DNA of 45,831 nucleotides from [Limnothrix rosea] IAM M-220. GTDB lineage: Bacteria; Cyanobacteriota; Cyanobacteriia; Cyanobacteriales; MRBY01. This document shows, one piece after another, positions 28,093 to 39,400 of the stretch. Both the position numbers and the translations under genes were made by a program. The stretch spans positions 9,704 to 55,534 of the forward strand of contig NZ_MRBY01000024.1 of the NCBI RefSeq assembly GCF_001904615.1. Reading direction: 5' to 3'. The notes under the pieces are model-generated. The model was not told the origin of the DNA. It saw nothing but the letters and a program-made list of their open reading frames with translations, and ran no database searches. Numbering within the stretch: position 1 is the stretch's first letter; each line of letters opens with the position of its first letter.

Positions 28093-28178
28093 GTTGGGTG
28101 ATCAAAGATAAGGAAAAATCATCAATTGGATAAAGATAGGGCGATCGCCGCCGTCCCCACAAATTGCATTAGCAAACG

Positions 28179-28547
28179 TTAGTCATCCTCAATGGGAAAA
28201 CCAAAACGAGTTTTACCCTTGCCAAAATTGCGTCCAAATTGCAGCTCATACACTTCATCTTCATCTTGAGTTTCCACCACAAGATCACTTTTCGCATGAC
28301 TCACACAGAGCAAGGCATAACCCTGTCTCTGTAACTCTGGCGATAACCCCATGGCATATTTTTGCTCAAGGTTCCCAGATTTGACGCGCACAGCACAAGT
28401 CGTACAGGCACCATTACGGCACGAAAAGGGAATCTCAAAACCTTGTTTCTCGATACTCCGTAAAATGTATTCGTCTTCAGGGACAGTAAAGGTTTCAGTT
28501 TTATCGATTTGGCGATAATTGACGGTTATTTGGTGAGTTTTAGACAT
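28179..28547 (-). CDS. [2Fe-2S] ferredoxin with C-terminal extension (FdC-like)
   Basis: A 122-residue plant-type ferredoxin. The cluster cysteines are Cys43, Cys48, Cys51 and Cys81 (CRNGACTTC, then a 29-residue gap to C), the standard spacing. Compared with PetF (about 97 residues) it has an added C-terminal tail YELQFGRNFGKGKTRFGFP, as in the FdC-type ferredoxins of cyanobacteria and plants. It is a soluble electron carrier in the cytoplasm or stroma side; the extension may change partner choice away from FNR. The specific partner is unknown. Confidence 0.9.
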   Translation of the reverse strand: MSKTHQITVNYRQIDKTETFTVPEDEYILRSIEKQGFEIPFSCRNGACTTCAVRVKSGNLEQKYAMGLSPELQRQGYALLCVSHAKSDLVVETQDEDEVYELQFGRNFGKGKTRFGFPIEDD

Positions 28548-28562
28548 AAATCCAATAAAAAC

Positions 28563-28590
28563 TTGTCTTTTTCAGTGGGTATTGTATAAT
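28563..28590 (+). promoter_or_regulatory. Promoter of tRNA-Ser(GGA)
   Basis: TTGTCT (28563-28568) and TATAAT (28585-28590) are separated by 16 bases, a sigma-70-type match. The -10 box ends 19 bases before the tRNA. Confidence 0.65.
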
Positions 28591-28609
28591 CTTTAACCGT
28601 GCCCCATCT

Positions 28610-28696
28610 GGAGAGATGGCCGAGCGGTTGAAGGCGCAGCACTGGAAATGCTGTTTAGGGGTAACTCTAACGAGGGTTCGAATCCCTCTCTCTCCG
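28610..28696 (+). tRNA. trnS: tRNA-Ser (anticodon GGA)
   Basis: An 87-base tRNA with acceptor stem GGAGAGA/TCTCTCC and discriminator G. The anticodon stem is CAGCA/TGCTG with loop CTGGAAA, giving anticodon GGA for UCU/UCC codons. A long variable arm (serine class II type) and TPsiC stem GAGGG/CCCTC with TTCGAAT loop follow. The 3' CCA is not encoded. It is flanked by a promoter and a terminator, so it is a single-gene transcript. Confidence 0.98.
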
Positions 28697-28717
28697 TTCC
28701 AAGGAACAAAGTAAATG

Positions 28718-28769
28718 TGAGATGTTTATTCGGTTGCTCTTTTCGAGTTTTGGATAACATCTCATTTTT
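28718..28769 (+). terminator. Terminator of tRNA-Ser
   Basis: TGAGATGTT (28718-28726) pairs with AACATCTCA (28756-28764), followed at once by TTTTTG. The loop is long (29 bases). Confidence 0.65.
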
Positions 28770-28830
28770 GCTTTATTAGGTATTTGTGCAACATTTTTCG
28801 AGATTAACGACATAAAGGATTAGGACATAA

Positions 28831-28865
28831 AAAAGCAGGGAAGCTAGATTAACTTTCCTGCTTTT
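28831..28865. terminator. Bidirectional terminator between tRNA-Ser and rpsU
   Basis: AAAAGCAGG (28831-28839) pairs with CCTGCTTTT (28857-28865), extended by GAA/TTT to a 12-bp stem with an 11-base loop. The A and T runs allow use from both sides; it should end rpsU on the minus strand. Confidence 0.85.
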
Positions 28866-28932
28866 AATTTATGATTTTTCTTTAACGTTGGCTATGAGCA
28901 TCGCTGGCAAAACCAATCTAAAAAAATTCTGT

Positions 28933-29109
28933 TTAACGGAAACGCTTCTTGCGACGCGCTACAGCCTTGCGCTTACGTTTCTCGATGGGAGTCTCAAAGT
29001 GACGGCGACGCTTGATATCAGCAAAAATACCAGCTTTGGAAACCTGACGCTTAAACCGACGTAATGCGGATTCGATGTTTTCGTTTTGTCCGACAACCAC
29101 TTGGGTCAT
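28933..29109 (-). CDS. rpsU: 30S ribosomal protein S21
   Basis: 58 residues, shorter than the usual cutoff for gene finding. The frame [20 protein letters not shown], then [21 protein letters not shown] and a very basic [15 protein letters not shown] tail, is ribosomal protein S21. A strong Shine-Dalgarno AAGGAGGA (29116-29123 on the minus strand) lies 6 bases before the ATG and settles the start. A TATAAT box is at 29192-29197 on the minus strand. It binds the 30S platform near the anti-SD end of 16S rRNA. The downstream hairpin at 28831-28865 ends the transcript. Confidence 0.97.
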   Translation of the reverse strand: MTQVVVGQNENIESALRRFKRQVSKAGIFADIKRRRHFETPIEKRKRKAVARRKKRFR

Positions 29110-29479
29110 ACAGTATCCTCCTTTGGGCAGTAAGTTTGTAAGAAATTAAAATAAATACTGACGTAAGACTTTGGTATAAAAGTTTAGTCATATTATAAGA
29201 CATACCATTTTAGAATCCTGTTGGACACAAGTGCAAGTTCTCGGTACGGGGATTAAAGTATTTTATGTCTGAATAATTGGGTTGCTGATAGTGGGGTTTG
29301 TGATGAGTTTGTCGATTTATATCAAGTGTGGGTCGACCAAATTTTGGTAATGGTCTAGGTGCTGGAAGTTGGGTCTGATTTTTTACGCCATGTGCCAATG
29401 CAAATGTTTTAAATCCTTTTCTTAAAATCTGCCATACTGGTAGCCGTTAATTTTGAGTGGTTGAGTTGGGATAGGTGTT
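29110..29479. other. Intergenic region between rpsU and speE
   Basis: 370 bases with the rpsU Shine-Dalgarno and -10 box (29192-29197, minus strand) on the left and the speE leader on the right. GGATAGG lies just before the speE ATG. A short open frame at 29210-29398 has no family likeness and is not called. I see nothing else. Confidence 0.6.
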
Positions 29480-30421
29480 ATGGCTGGTAGTGAAGTTAAG
29501 GCTGATTATTGGGTCAATGAGTACATTACGCCGTGGGATATTTATAGTCATGGCATCACAAAGTTATTGGTCTATAAGCAAACTCCATTCCAAGAAATGG
29601 CGATCGCCGAAACGGGTGCTTACGGTAAAGCTTTAATTCTTGATGGCAAGTGGCAGTCTTGTACGGGTGATGAGTTTTTGTATCATGAACCCCTTGTGCA
29701 ACCGGCGGCGATCGCCCACGGCAACCCAAAAAAAGTTCTAGTGCTTGGGGGCGGCGAAGGAGCAACGGTGCGGGAAATTTTGCGCTGGAAGTCGGTCGAA
29801 AAAGTGATGATGGTGGATATTGACGGTGAAGTGGTTGACGCTTGTAAAGAGTTTTTACCGGAGATGCATCAGGGGGCTTTTGACGATCCACGTCTTGATC
29901 TGCGCATTGAAGATGCTTTTGAGATTTTGGATACCACCACGGAAAAGTGGGACATCATTATTTCTGACTTGTCCGACCCAATTGAGGAAGGGCCTTCCTT
30001 TAAATTGTTCACCAAAGAATATTTCGCACAACTCAAAAGTGTTTTAGCGCCCGGCGGTCTCGTGGTGGTGCAGGCAGGCCCCACGGCTCCGGCGGAAGTG
30101 AAATTACATTGCCGTTTGGTCAATACGCTCAAAACAGTATTTGAAAACGTTACGTCCTACAGCTCTTTTGTCTCGACCTATGGTGCGCCTTGGGGCTTTG
30201 CATTATGTCGCGATACTGACCTCGATACCATGCCTAATCCGGCAGATGTGGATCAGCTCCTCGCCGAGCAAACCCATGGTGGATTGAAATTTATCGATGG
30301 GCAAACCCTGCTTGGAATGTTGCAAACAAGTCTTTTTGTACGGCAGGCGATCGCCACCCATACGGAGGTTTATACCCTTGCTGAACCGCCAAAGTTTTTC
30401 GGCAAAGGCAAGCAAGGGTAA
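29480..30421 (+). CDS. speE: Polyamine aminopropyltransferase (SpeE family, ACL5-like)
   Basis: A 313-residue SAM-fold aminopropyltransferase that transfers an aminopropyl group from decarboxylated SAM to a polyamine. The SAM-binding loop GGGEGATVREILRW and the following VMMVDIDGEVVDACKEFLP are typical. The catalytic region reads DLSDPIEEGPSFKLFTKEYF. This is closer to the DLADPVEGGP...LYTK pattern of plant thermospermine synthase (ACL5) than to the DSTDPVGPA of E. coli SpeE, so the product may be thermospermine or spermidine. GGATAGG precedes the ATG. The product cannot be settled by eye. Confidence 0.9.
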   Translation: MAGSEVKADYWVNEYITPWDIYSHGITKLLVYKQTPFQEMAIAETGAYGKALILDGKWQSCTGDEFLYHEPLVQPAAIAHGNPKKVLVLGGGEGATVREILRWKSVEKVMMVDIDGEVVDACKEFLPEMHQGAFDDPRLDLRIEDAFEILDTTTEKWDIIISDLSDPIEEGPSFKLFTKEYFAQLKSVLAPGGLVVVQAGPTAPAEVKLHCRLVNTLKTVFENVTSYSSFVSTYGAPWGFALCRDTDLDTMPNPADVDQLLAEQTHGGLKFIDGQTLLGMLQTSLFVRQAIATHTEVYTLAEPPKFFGKGKQG

Positions 30422-30429
30422 ACAGCAGA

Positions 30430-33400
30430 TTAGAAGGAGAATTTCATCTTAAAGTCTGCGCCGTGGACGGTGGTGTTGCGGGAGAACTGTCCCCAATACC
30501 CCAACTTCATCGATAAACCATTGAGGAACAATAATTCGACATTTGCCGCCGCATCAAATTTACTGCGATCGCCGAGACTAGTTACTTCAAAGGAATCAAC
30601 ACCTTGGGGTGCACCAGCTAGGCGTGCAGAAGTAGAAGGATTTGGATCAGTGAGGTAGTGGGTGTAACCCAGATAAATGGTCGGGCGGATGGTGAGATTT
30701 TCATCTTTAAATTCGCCACCAAATTCAATGGCTGGGTTGAGGGTGACATAGGCTTGGCTGCTGTCGTCGACGATTAGGTTTAAAGCGCCTGCACCAGTTT
30801 CCTCAAAGCCGTTGTACTTCACGCGAGTGGAGCCAAAGTCGAGCATGGGTCGTACATACCAGCCGCCACCTGCATCAATATCGTGGGAAATCCGTAACCA
30901 TGAGCCAAAGAAGGATGCATCTTGTTCACTGGTAACGCGATCGCCGGTGGGGAAAAGGTTGAATCGTTCCGCATCGAATTCCCCAGAACCACCCACAACT
31001 CCTAAACCAATATCCGTATTACCAAAGGATTTTTTGACAGCTAAACCTGCCTGATTGGAAGAACCGTTCATCATGGCAGGCTGAACAGCAGAACTCGTTT
31101 CATAGACGCTCGCTCCCGCCGCTAAAGCTAAATACCATTGCTCACCGAGATCCAGCTGTGCGCCACCAGAAATTGCAGAAACCGAAGTCTCAAAATCAAA
31201 GTATTCAGAAGTGCGATCGCCGTTATTACCGAGAGCCGCGATATCGAGCCAGAGACATTCTCCTTCTTTAAGGATTCGCTGGTCGCCACTCGCTTTACAG
31301 GTGAATAGGTCATCCCGTAGTTGCTGCGAAGTTAACTGGAAATTTGTGTGAATCGAGCCATAAATTTCTGGCGACAAACTGTCATAGGGTGTTCTTAAAT
31401 CGAGGGGTTCTGCCAGCGCAAAAATCCCTTCAATCAGCGGTGCAAGACTAGGATCACTACCTGCCAATTGCACCCGATTGAGATAATCGCCAAAAGCAGT
31501 TTGATTGCGGTTTAGTGCCCCAAAACCCTGAAAATCAACATCGATATCAAGGAAGGCAATTTTATCCGTCGAGTCAATCGCAAAAGTGGCGATCGCCGAA
31601 TCAGGTACGACCAAATTCAAAGTTTCCTTGGTGATACTGCCTTCCGTTGCCGCAAAAATCAAAGTGCGCTGACCGGGTTTAATCCTTCCGATGCCTGTGT
31701 TTAAAACATTCAGATCACCTTCGAGGGAGGCATCTTCCGTGATATTAAGGCGATCGAGGGAATCATCCGTAAAGTCGAGGGTTAGATCAAAATCAGCGGT
31801 TTTTGTTTGAATATAATTACCTGAAATCTCGGTTACATAAACCGATTGGTTCCCCGGCGAAATTGTACCTGCATTGCTAAAGACGCTATTGCCATCCTCA
31901 CCGATAAACATTTCTGTACCCGCAAAAATGGTTCCTCCTAGCTCATTCAGCAACGTATTATTACCACCGCCGAGGTTCATATTGCCGTAGAAAACGCCCG
32001 TCGCTTGATTCGTGACAACTTCATTCCCTTCCTCGCCCACCACCGTATAACCATCCGGTGTCGACATCGTGATCATGCCCAGTTCGGACATGCTGGGGTC
32101 GCCTTCCGAAGCAGCAATGACATAGCCTCCTTCATTGGTAAAGCTATTCTCCGCACCGCCAGAAATTTTTACGCCGATGCCACTGTCATTCACCCAGATA
32201 GTTTTGTCGTCAGTGAGGGTAATGTCGATATCGCCTTGGGTACTTTGGGCACTGCGGGATTGGGCATAGAGCCCAACATTTTCTTCGCCCGTAGCCGTCA
32301 GGTCGCCATCAAGCACCACATCAACTTTGCCGGATGCACCTAAACCCCCAGCCGAATCAGCGTAGAAATCATCCACAAGACCGCCGCCACCACCGAGACT
32401 CTGGACAAATAAACCAAAGGAGCGATCGCCGCCAACAGAAATATTCCCAATTTGCTCAAAATCGATATTGCCGCCGTCACCACCATTAGCGGCACTAGGC
32501 GTAACGGTTACTAAACTTTTATCGAGACCTGTGAGGACGAAACCACCGCCCCCACCAATTGATTGCACCACCGCCGCGTGGGACAACAAACCATCTGTTT
32601 CAAGATTGCCAGTATTCACAACCGTGACATCTTTACCATCACCAGTGGAGTCATCCTGAGCACCCATCACCGCTTCAACGGAATCTGCCCCAGAAACCTT
32701 AGCAATGCCGCCGCCCGCACCAATTGATTGCACCTCGAGACCGGGTGACATGTCTCCACCCGTACGAATAGAGCCAGCCAGAGTTTGCAGTACCGTATTG
32801 CCATCATTATTAAAACTGGGGTCGGAACCGAGAGTGATTTTTGCTAGTTGATCACCATCAGCAATGCCGGAACCACCGTCATTTTGCAGAATACCGAGAC
32901 GCAGATAGCCGCCGCCGCCACCAATCGATTGAGTAGAAGAACCTGCCGAATAATCCCCTTGGGTAAAGATGTCGCCTTCACGGGTTTCCTCGACGCTGCC
33001 ACCACCAGAATTGTTGGTATTAATCGCCCCTAAAACGGCTGTTAAATTTAGGTCGGTGCTTTGGTCAACAACGATATCTTGATTAACATTACCGCCACCA
33101 CCACCGATGGACTGGGTTCTAGAACCAGCACTGTTTTCAGCCATTGTGACCATGTTGCCTTTCTGCACAACAGTCATCAGATTCGCTGTCGCATTTTCAG
33201 CATCATTAGACCCCACCTGAATTTCGGCATTCAATGCATCGTCATCAGTGGGAGAAATTGGTTCATCACCAAAATCGCTAAAGTCGAGGAATAGATTAGT
33301 ATTACCACCGCCACCATTAATACCTTGGTTATTGGTCGCTTGACTATTCGCGCCGAGCATCATGATGTCGCCCGTGCGGTTAATCGTTACTTCGCCTGAC

Positions 33401-36400
33401 ATACCGCTAGAGGACTCGGTTGGAATAACTTCTTCGGATGTGATCTCAAAGCCACTACCAGAAATCGTTTTGATTACTGCATCAAGGGCTGTCCACAACG
33501 GACTAGAGACAGAATAGGCAGAGTTCCCACCGCCACCGCCGACGGATTGGGCAAAAACACCGTAGGAATTATCGCCATTGGAAATGATGGAACCTGTGTG
33601 ATTAATCGTGACATCACCACCATCAGCACCCGTACCATTAAAGCCGCCCATACCAAAGGTTAGAAGTGAGGCACTAGATAAAGGATTGGTGAAATTTTTG
33701 AGTTGAGTGCTGGACAATGCCACTGCAAAGCCGCCATCGCCTCCGCCTCCGCCGACGGATTGGGCGTAGATACCGTGGGCATTATCGCCATTCACCACGA
33801 TGGAGCCAGTATTGCTGACCGTGACATCGCCTGCAGTATTGCCATCACCGCCCTGACCCCCAATGGCAAAAGTACCGCTTAAACCCTGCATGGAAGAGTT
33901 ATTTTTCGACAGGGCAATATCTAAATTGAGACTGAGGCCGCCAGTACCGCCGCCGCCACCAACGGATTGGGCGAGGATGCCGTGGGATTCTTCACCCTCA
34001 GTCATAATTGTGCCGCTGTTGGTGACTGTGACGTTGTTACCAACGCCGCCTGTACCGCCGTTGCCACCAACTGTTACACCAAAATTGGTTTTCTCTGTGC
34101 CTGCTGGTTCGATACTGACTAAGGTTCCGGCGATCGCCGTACCACCATTACCGCCACCACCACCAAGGCTCTGGGCAAAAATACCAACGGATTTATCTTG
34201 TTGAGTGTAAATTATGTCGCTATTCGTTACCTCAACAACGCCGCCAGCACCCGCATCACCTGCGGAACCACCCACAACTGTGGATAGATTGAAAAAGCCT
34301 TTACCACTAATCAAATTGGCATCAACAGCCATCGCGCCATTACCGCCGCCACCGCCAAGGCTTTGGGCAAAAATACCGTGGGCAACTTCGCCATCAGTCG
34401 TAATAGAGCCACTATTATCGACTTTGACCGTGCCGCCGCTCATGCCTTCGCCCCCTTCACCACCGACGAGGACATTAATATTAGAGCCGCTGGAAGAATA
34501 ACCCGTACGAGCCGTACCGCCGTTACCGCCGCCGCCACCAATAGATTGCGCCAAAATCCCCACAGAGCGATCTGCATTGGTCGCAATGGTTGCGGAGCTA
34601 GTCACCGTCACATCGCCGCCAATACCCCCTTCTCCACCTGTGCCGCCAACGCGAATATTGGTATTAACGTCCTTACCATCTGAGGTCGCGTTATCAATCG
34701 CATCTGTGATGTCACCCGTGGACACTTCACCGAAGTCTTCGTCGTAACCGCCAAGACCACCGCCACCACCAACGGATTGAGCAAAAATTGCATGGGCTTC
34801 TTCGCCGAAAGTTGTGACAGAATCTGCGGCATCAACGGTGACATTCCCCGCTGATCCCCCTTCGCCACCTTCTAAGCCGACACTCACTTCCACTGACGCA
34901 CCGCCAGCATCTGGGGTAAAGGAACCAGAGACAGAAGTTGTTGTACTTGTACCACCGCCACCACCGACAGATTGGGCAATCAGACCGTGAGAACCTTTGC
35001 CGCTAGTTGTAATTACTCCCGTTGAATCCAGGGTGACATCCCCAGCATCACCACCATCGCCGCCCCTACGACCGACTTCGACCTGGATGGCGATCGCCCC
35101 GCCAGATTCTAAAGTGCCATCTTGCCCCGTTGCGACATCCAAGATCACGGTTGTAATGTCCTGCTCAAACACAGAATCACTATCGTCTTCAGTGATGGGA
35201 GCCTGAAGATTGAGGAAAGTTGCATCAGAACCATTGTCAGCATTACCGCCACCCCCACCAATAGACTGCGCCATTACCCCAAAGGAGCGATCGCCAAGGG
35301 TTGTAATATCGCCGACATGGACGACATCAACGGTATCGCTATCGCCACCGTCAGCCGGCTGTCCACCAAGGGAGAAACCAATGGCCGGGTTAAAGTCAGC
35401 AGGACTAGAATCACCACTATCAAAAAAGCTATCGAGAAAGCTGAAATTAGCGTGGGTAGAATTGTAATTCACGTTGGCATTACCGCCGCCGCCACCAATA
35501 CTTTGGGCAAGGATGCCGTGGCTATTTTGGCCTTGGGTCGTGATATTACTGAAGTTATTGACTTCCACCGTGGAGCCTTGGGTAGCATTGCCGCCAGCGC
35601 CACCAATAGTGAATTGACCGACAAAACCGGGGCGCTCTGTGTAAACATAGCCCGCGTTGAAATTAATACCCGCAGTACCGCCGCCGCCACCGATACTCGA
35701 CGCTTCAATACCGTTGGACTGAGTGCCATTGGTGAAAATGTTGCCCGCTGGATTTGTTAATGTGCCGCGATTGACAGTAACAGAACCCGCTTCGCCAGCA
35801 CCACCACCGGAACCCCCCACAGCCACTTGAATTGGGGAACTATTAATGGCAATGACACCATTGACATTAAAACCACCATTACCGCCGCCGCCGCCAATGG
35901 ACTGGGCTAGCAAACCACCGGATAATTCTCCAGCTGTGGCGATCGCCCCGTCTTGATTAACAAGAACATTACCCGCATTCCCGCCAGCACCACCGGAACC
36001 GCCAATGCCAATACCGACAACGCCGCCATTACCACTACTACTGGCTCCACCACCAGCACCATTAATGTTAAAGCCGCCATTACCGCCGCCGCCGCCAATG
36101 GACTGGACAACAACGCCTTTTGCTTCGTCGCCTTGGGTCTGAATATTGCCCGTAGAGCTTGATAAGGTTGCGTCACCAGCATTACCCGCTCCAGCACCAC
36201 TACCACCGATACCAATGCCGACGACACCACTGCCTTGTTTTGCACCGGAACCGACAAGGGAAATATTGAAGCCGCCATTGCCGCCACCCCCGCCGAGGGA
36301 TTGTACAAAAATACCACCGGAGCGATCGCCGGTTGTAGAGATATTGGACTGGGTTGTTGCTGTAACTGCCGCGGCATTACCACCAGATCCGCCGGAACCG

Positions 36401-39400
36401 CCGAGACCCAGATTAAATGCGCCAGATCCTTTGCCTGCAGCAGAACCAGTAATGCTGACATTAAACGCGCCATTACCGCCGCCGCCGCCGATAGATTGAG
36501 CCATAAAACCAGTGGCATCTTCACCAATGGTTGTAATATCACCGACCATGGTGGCATTCACCCTGCCCGAATCGTTACCGTCGCCACCGGAACCGCCCAA
36601 ACCAATATTGATTGCGCCGGAGCCTGTACCCGCGCCGGAACCCACAACAGTGAAATTAAAGCCGCCATTACCACCACCCCCACCAAGGGATTGGGCTAAA
36701 AAGCCCCGGGAGCGATCGCCGGTTGTACTGATATCGTCGTTCGCTACGGCAACAACAGCCCCGGATGTACCACCGCCACCACCAGAACCACCGACACCGA
36801 TTGCCACTGCGCCACTACCCGTCCCTGCGCCAGAGCCAGTGATATTGACACTAAAACCACCATTACCGCCACCGCCACCGAGGGATTGCGCGGTAAAGGC
36901 TGTGGCATCATCCCCTAAAGTCGTAATTTTGCCCTGTGCTGTAGCCGTCACATCATCCGCATTGCCAGCACCACCGCCGGAGCCACCCACACTAATGCCA
37001 ATTGCGCCACTGCCAGTCCCTGCACCAGAGCCGCTAGCACTAACATTAAAACCACCATTACCGCCGCCACCGCCGAGGGATTGGGCGATAAAACCGAGAG
37101 CACCATCGCCTTGGGTCGAAATATCCTCTTCTGCAAGGGCTGTCACTGTTGAGGCATTTCCGCCGCCACCACCAGAACCACCCACACCCACGTTTAATGT
37201 GCCGCTACCTGTGCCTGCACCGGAGCCATTAACAACAACAGTAAAGCCACCATTACCGCCACCACCACCGATGGACTGGGCGGCAAAACCAATGGCATCA
37301 ACACCTTCTGTGGTAATCGTGCCCCTCGCTGTACCGTTAACGCTACTTCCATTGCCTGCGCTACCGCCGCCGCCGCCCACACCGATACTAACTGTGCCAC
37401 TGCCAGTGCCTGCGCCAGAGCCAGCGAGATTGACAGTAAAGCCACCATTACCGCCGCCACCGCCCACGGACTGGGCTAGGAAACCAGAGGAGGTATTTCC
37501 CTTTGTGGCGATCGCCTGTGCTAGGACAGCAGTAACATCGCCGCCATTACCAGCGCCACCACCAGAACCACCCACGGCAACACTGACCGCACCACTGCCA
37601 ACGCCAGCACCAGAGCCAACCGCAGTAACATTAAAGCCACCATTACCGCCGCCACCGCCGATAGACTGAGCTGTAAAGCCGTTGGACTCGTCACCTTCGG
37701 TCGTAATTGAGCCACCTGTGACAGTATTTGCAGCCGTAACAGTAACTGCACTGGCATTGCCGCCACCACCACCGGAACCACCGACCCCAACGCCAATAGA
37801 ACCGCTTCCAACACCTGCACCACTACCCGATGCTGTCACATTAAAGCCGCCGTTACCGCCGCCACCACCAAGAGATTGGGCGAGGATGCCGTAGGAACCT
37901 TTTTGCTGCGTCAAAATTGTGATGTCGTCGGTGACTTCAAGGTCAACTGTGCCTGCCTGACCGCCACCAGCGCCCGTACCACCAACACCTACATTAACGG
38001 TGCCAGCGCCCACACCTGCGCCACTGCCCGTCACCGAAACAGCAAAGCCACCATTACCGCCGCCCCCACCGAGGGACTGAGCCACAACACCGTGGGAATT
38101 TTCGCCATCGGTAAAAACATCATTGGCAAAGGATAAATCCACATTGCCACCTGTACCTGCCGTGCCACCACCGCCACCAACACCGACAGAAACACCGCCA
38201 CTACCGACACCTGCACCACTACCCGATGCAGTCACACTAAAACCACCATTACCGCCGCCACCGCCAACACTCTGGGCAAGAATGGCGATCGCCTCATCTC
38301 CTGAAGTGGTAATCGAGGTATTTGCCAATGTATTTTTTTCTTGAACAGTGAGAGTGACAGCACTAGCATCACCGCCACCAGCACCAGCACCACCGACACC
38401 GACAGAAACTGCACCACTGCCGACCCCTGCGCCATCGCCAGTGGCTGAAATGGTAAAACCACCATTACCACCACTACCGCCAATGGACTGGGCAACGATA
38501 CCCATTGATTGGTCACCAGAGGTATTGACACCCCCTGTAAAATCAGCCTCCACTTCGCCACCATCACCGCCGGCGGAACCATTACCACCAACGGATACAC
38601 CGACGGAACCACTACCAACGCCTGCCCCAGAACCCGTCGCCGTGATACTAAAGCCACCATTACCGCCGCCACCGCCGAGGGACTGAGCCACAAATCCAGA
38701 GGAGTCGTTGCCAGTGGTTGCAATAAAACCGTCAAAGGTTGCGTCAGCTTCTGCGCCATCACCACCGCTTCCACCATTACCACCGAGACCCACGGAAATA
38801 CTGCCGCTACCAACACCAGCACCGGAGCCAGTCACCGTCACATTAAAGCCACCATTACCGCCGCCTCCACCGAGGGATTGGGTTAAAACGCCATAGGAAT
38901 TGTTGCCTGAGGTTTGGATTGTGCCTGTGACATTGCTGGTTGCCGCTTCACCGTCGCCACCGCCAGAGCCATCACCACCAAGACTTACGCCAATAGAGCC
39001 GCTACCCACGCCAGCCCCAGAACCCGTCGGCGCAATACTAAAACCACCGTTACCACCGCCACCGCCGATACTTTGGGCGACAACGCCATGGGAATTATCA
39101 CCGCTAGTTGTTACGTCGTTCGTAACCGTTAAATCGACAGTATTACCATCGCCTGCTGCACCGCCAGAACCACCGACACCAATATTGACAGCGCCACTAC
39201 CAACACCAGCACCGGAGCCTGTTGCGCTAACGACAAAACCACCATTACCACCGCCGCCACCGATGCTCTGGGCAAGCACACCGATAGAATCATCACCTGC
39301 CGTTGTAACATTACCTGACGTGGAAGCAAGGACAATACCCGCATCCCCACCAGACCCGCCGGAACCACCAACACCGACATTTACCGTGCCACTACCCACA

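Noticed and set aside
29210-29398. A 62-codon minus-strand frame between rpsU and speE
   Set aside because: No domain, no Shine-Dalgarno and odd His/Pro-rich composition; it lies in the rpsU promoter region.
36512-37669. A 385-codon proline-rich open frame on the plus strand inside the autotransporter gene, with many similar ones from 33863 to 42496
   Set aside because: These are antisense shadows of the Gly-rich repeats: GGN/GCN codons on the minus strand read as Pro-rich frames on the plus strand and recur with the same repeat period. They have no independent family likeness.
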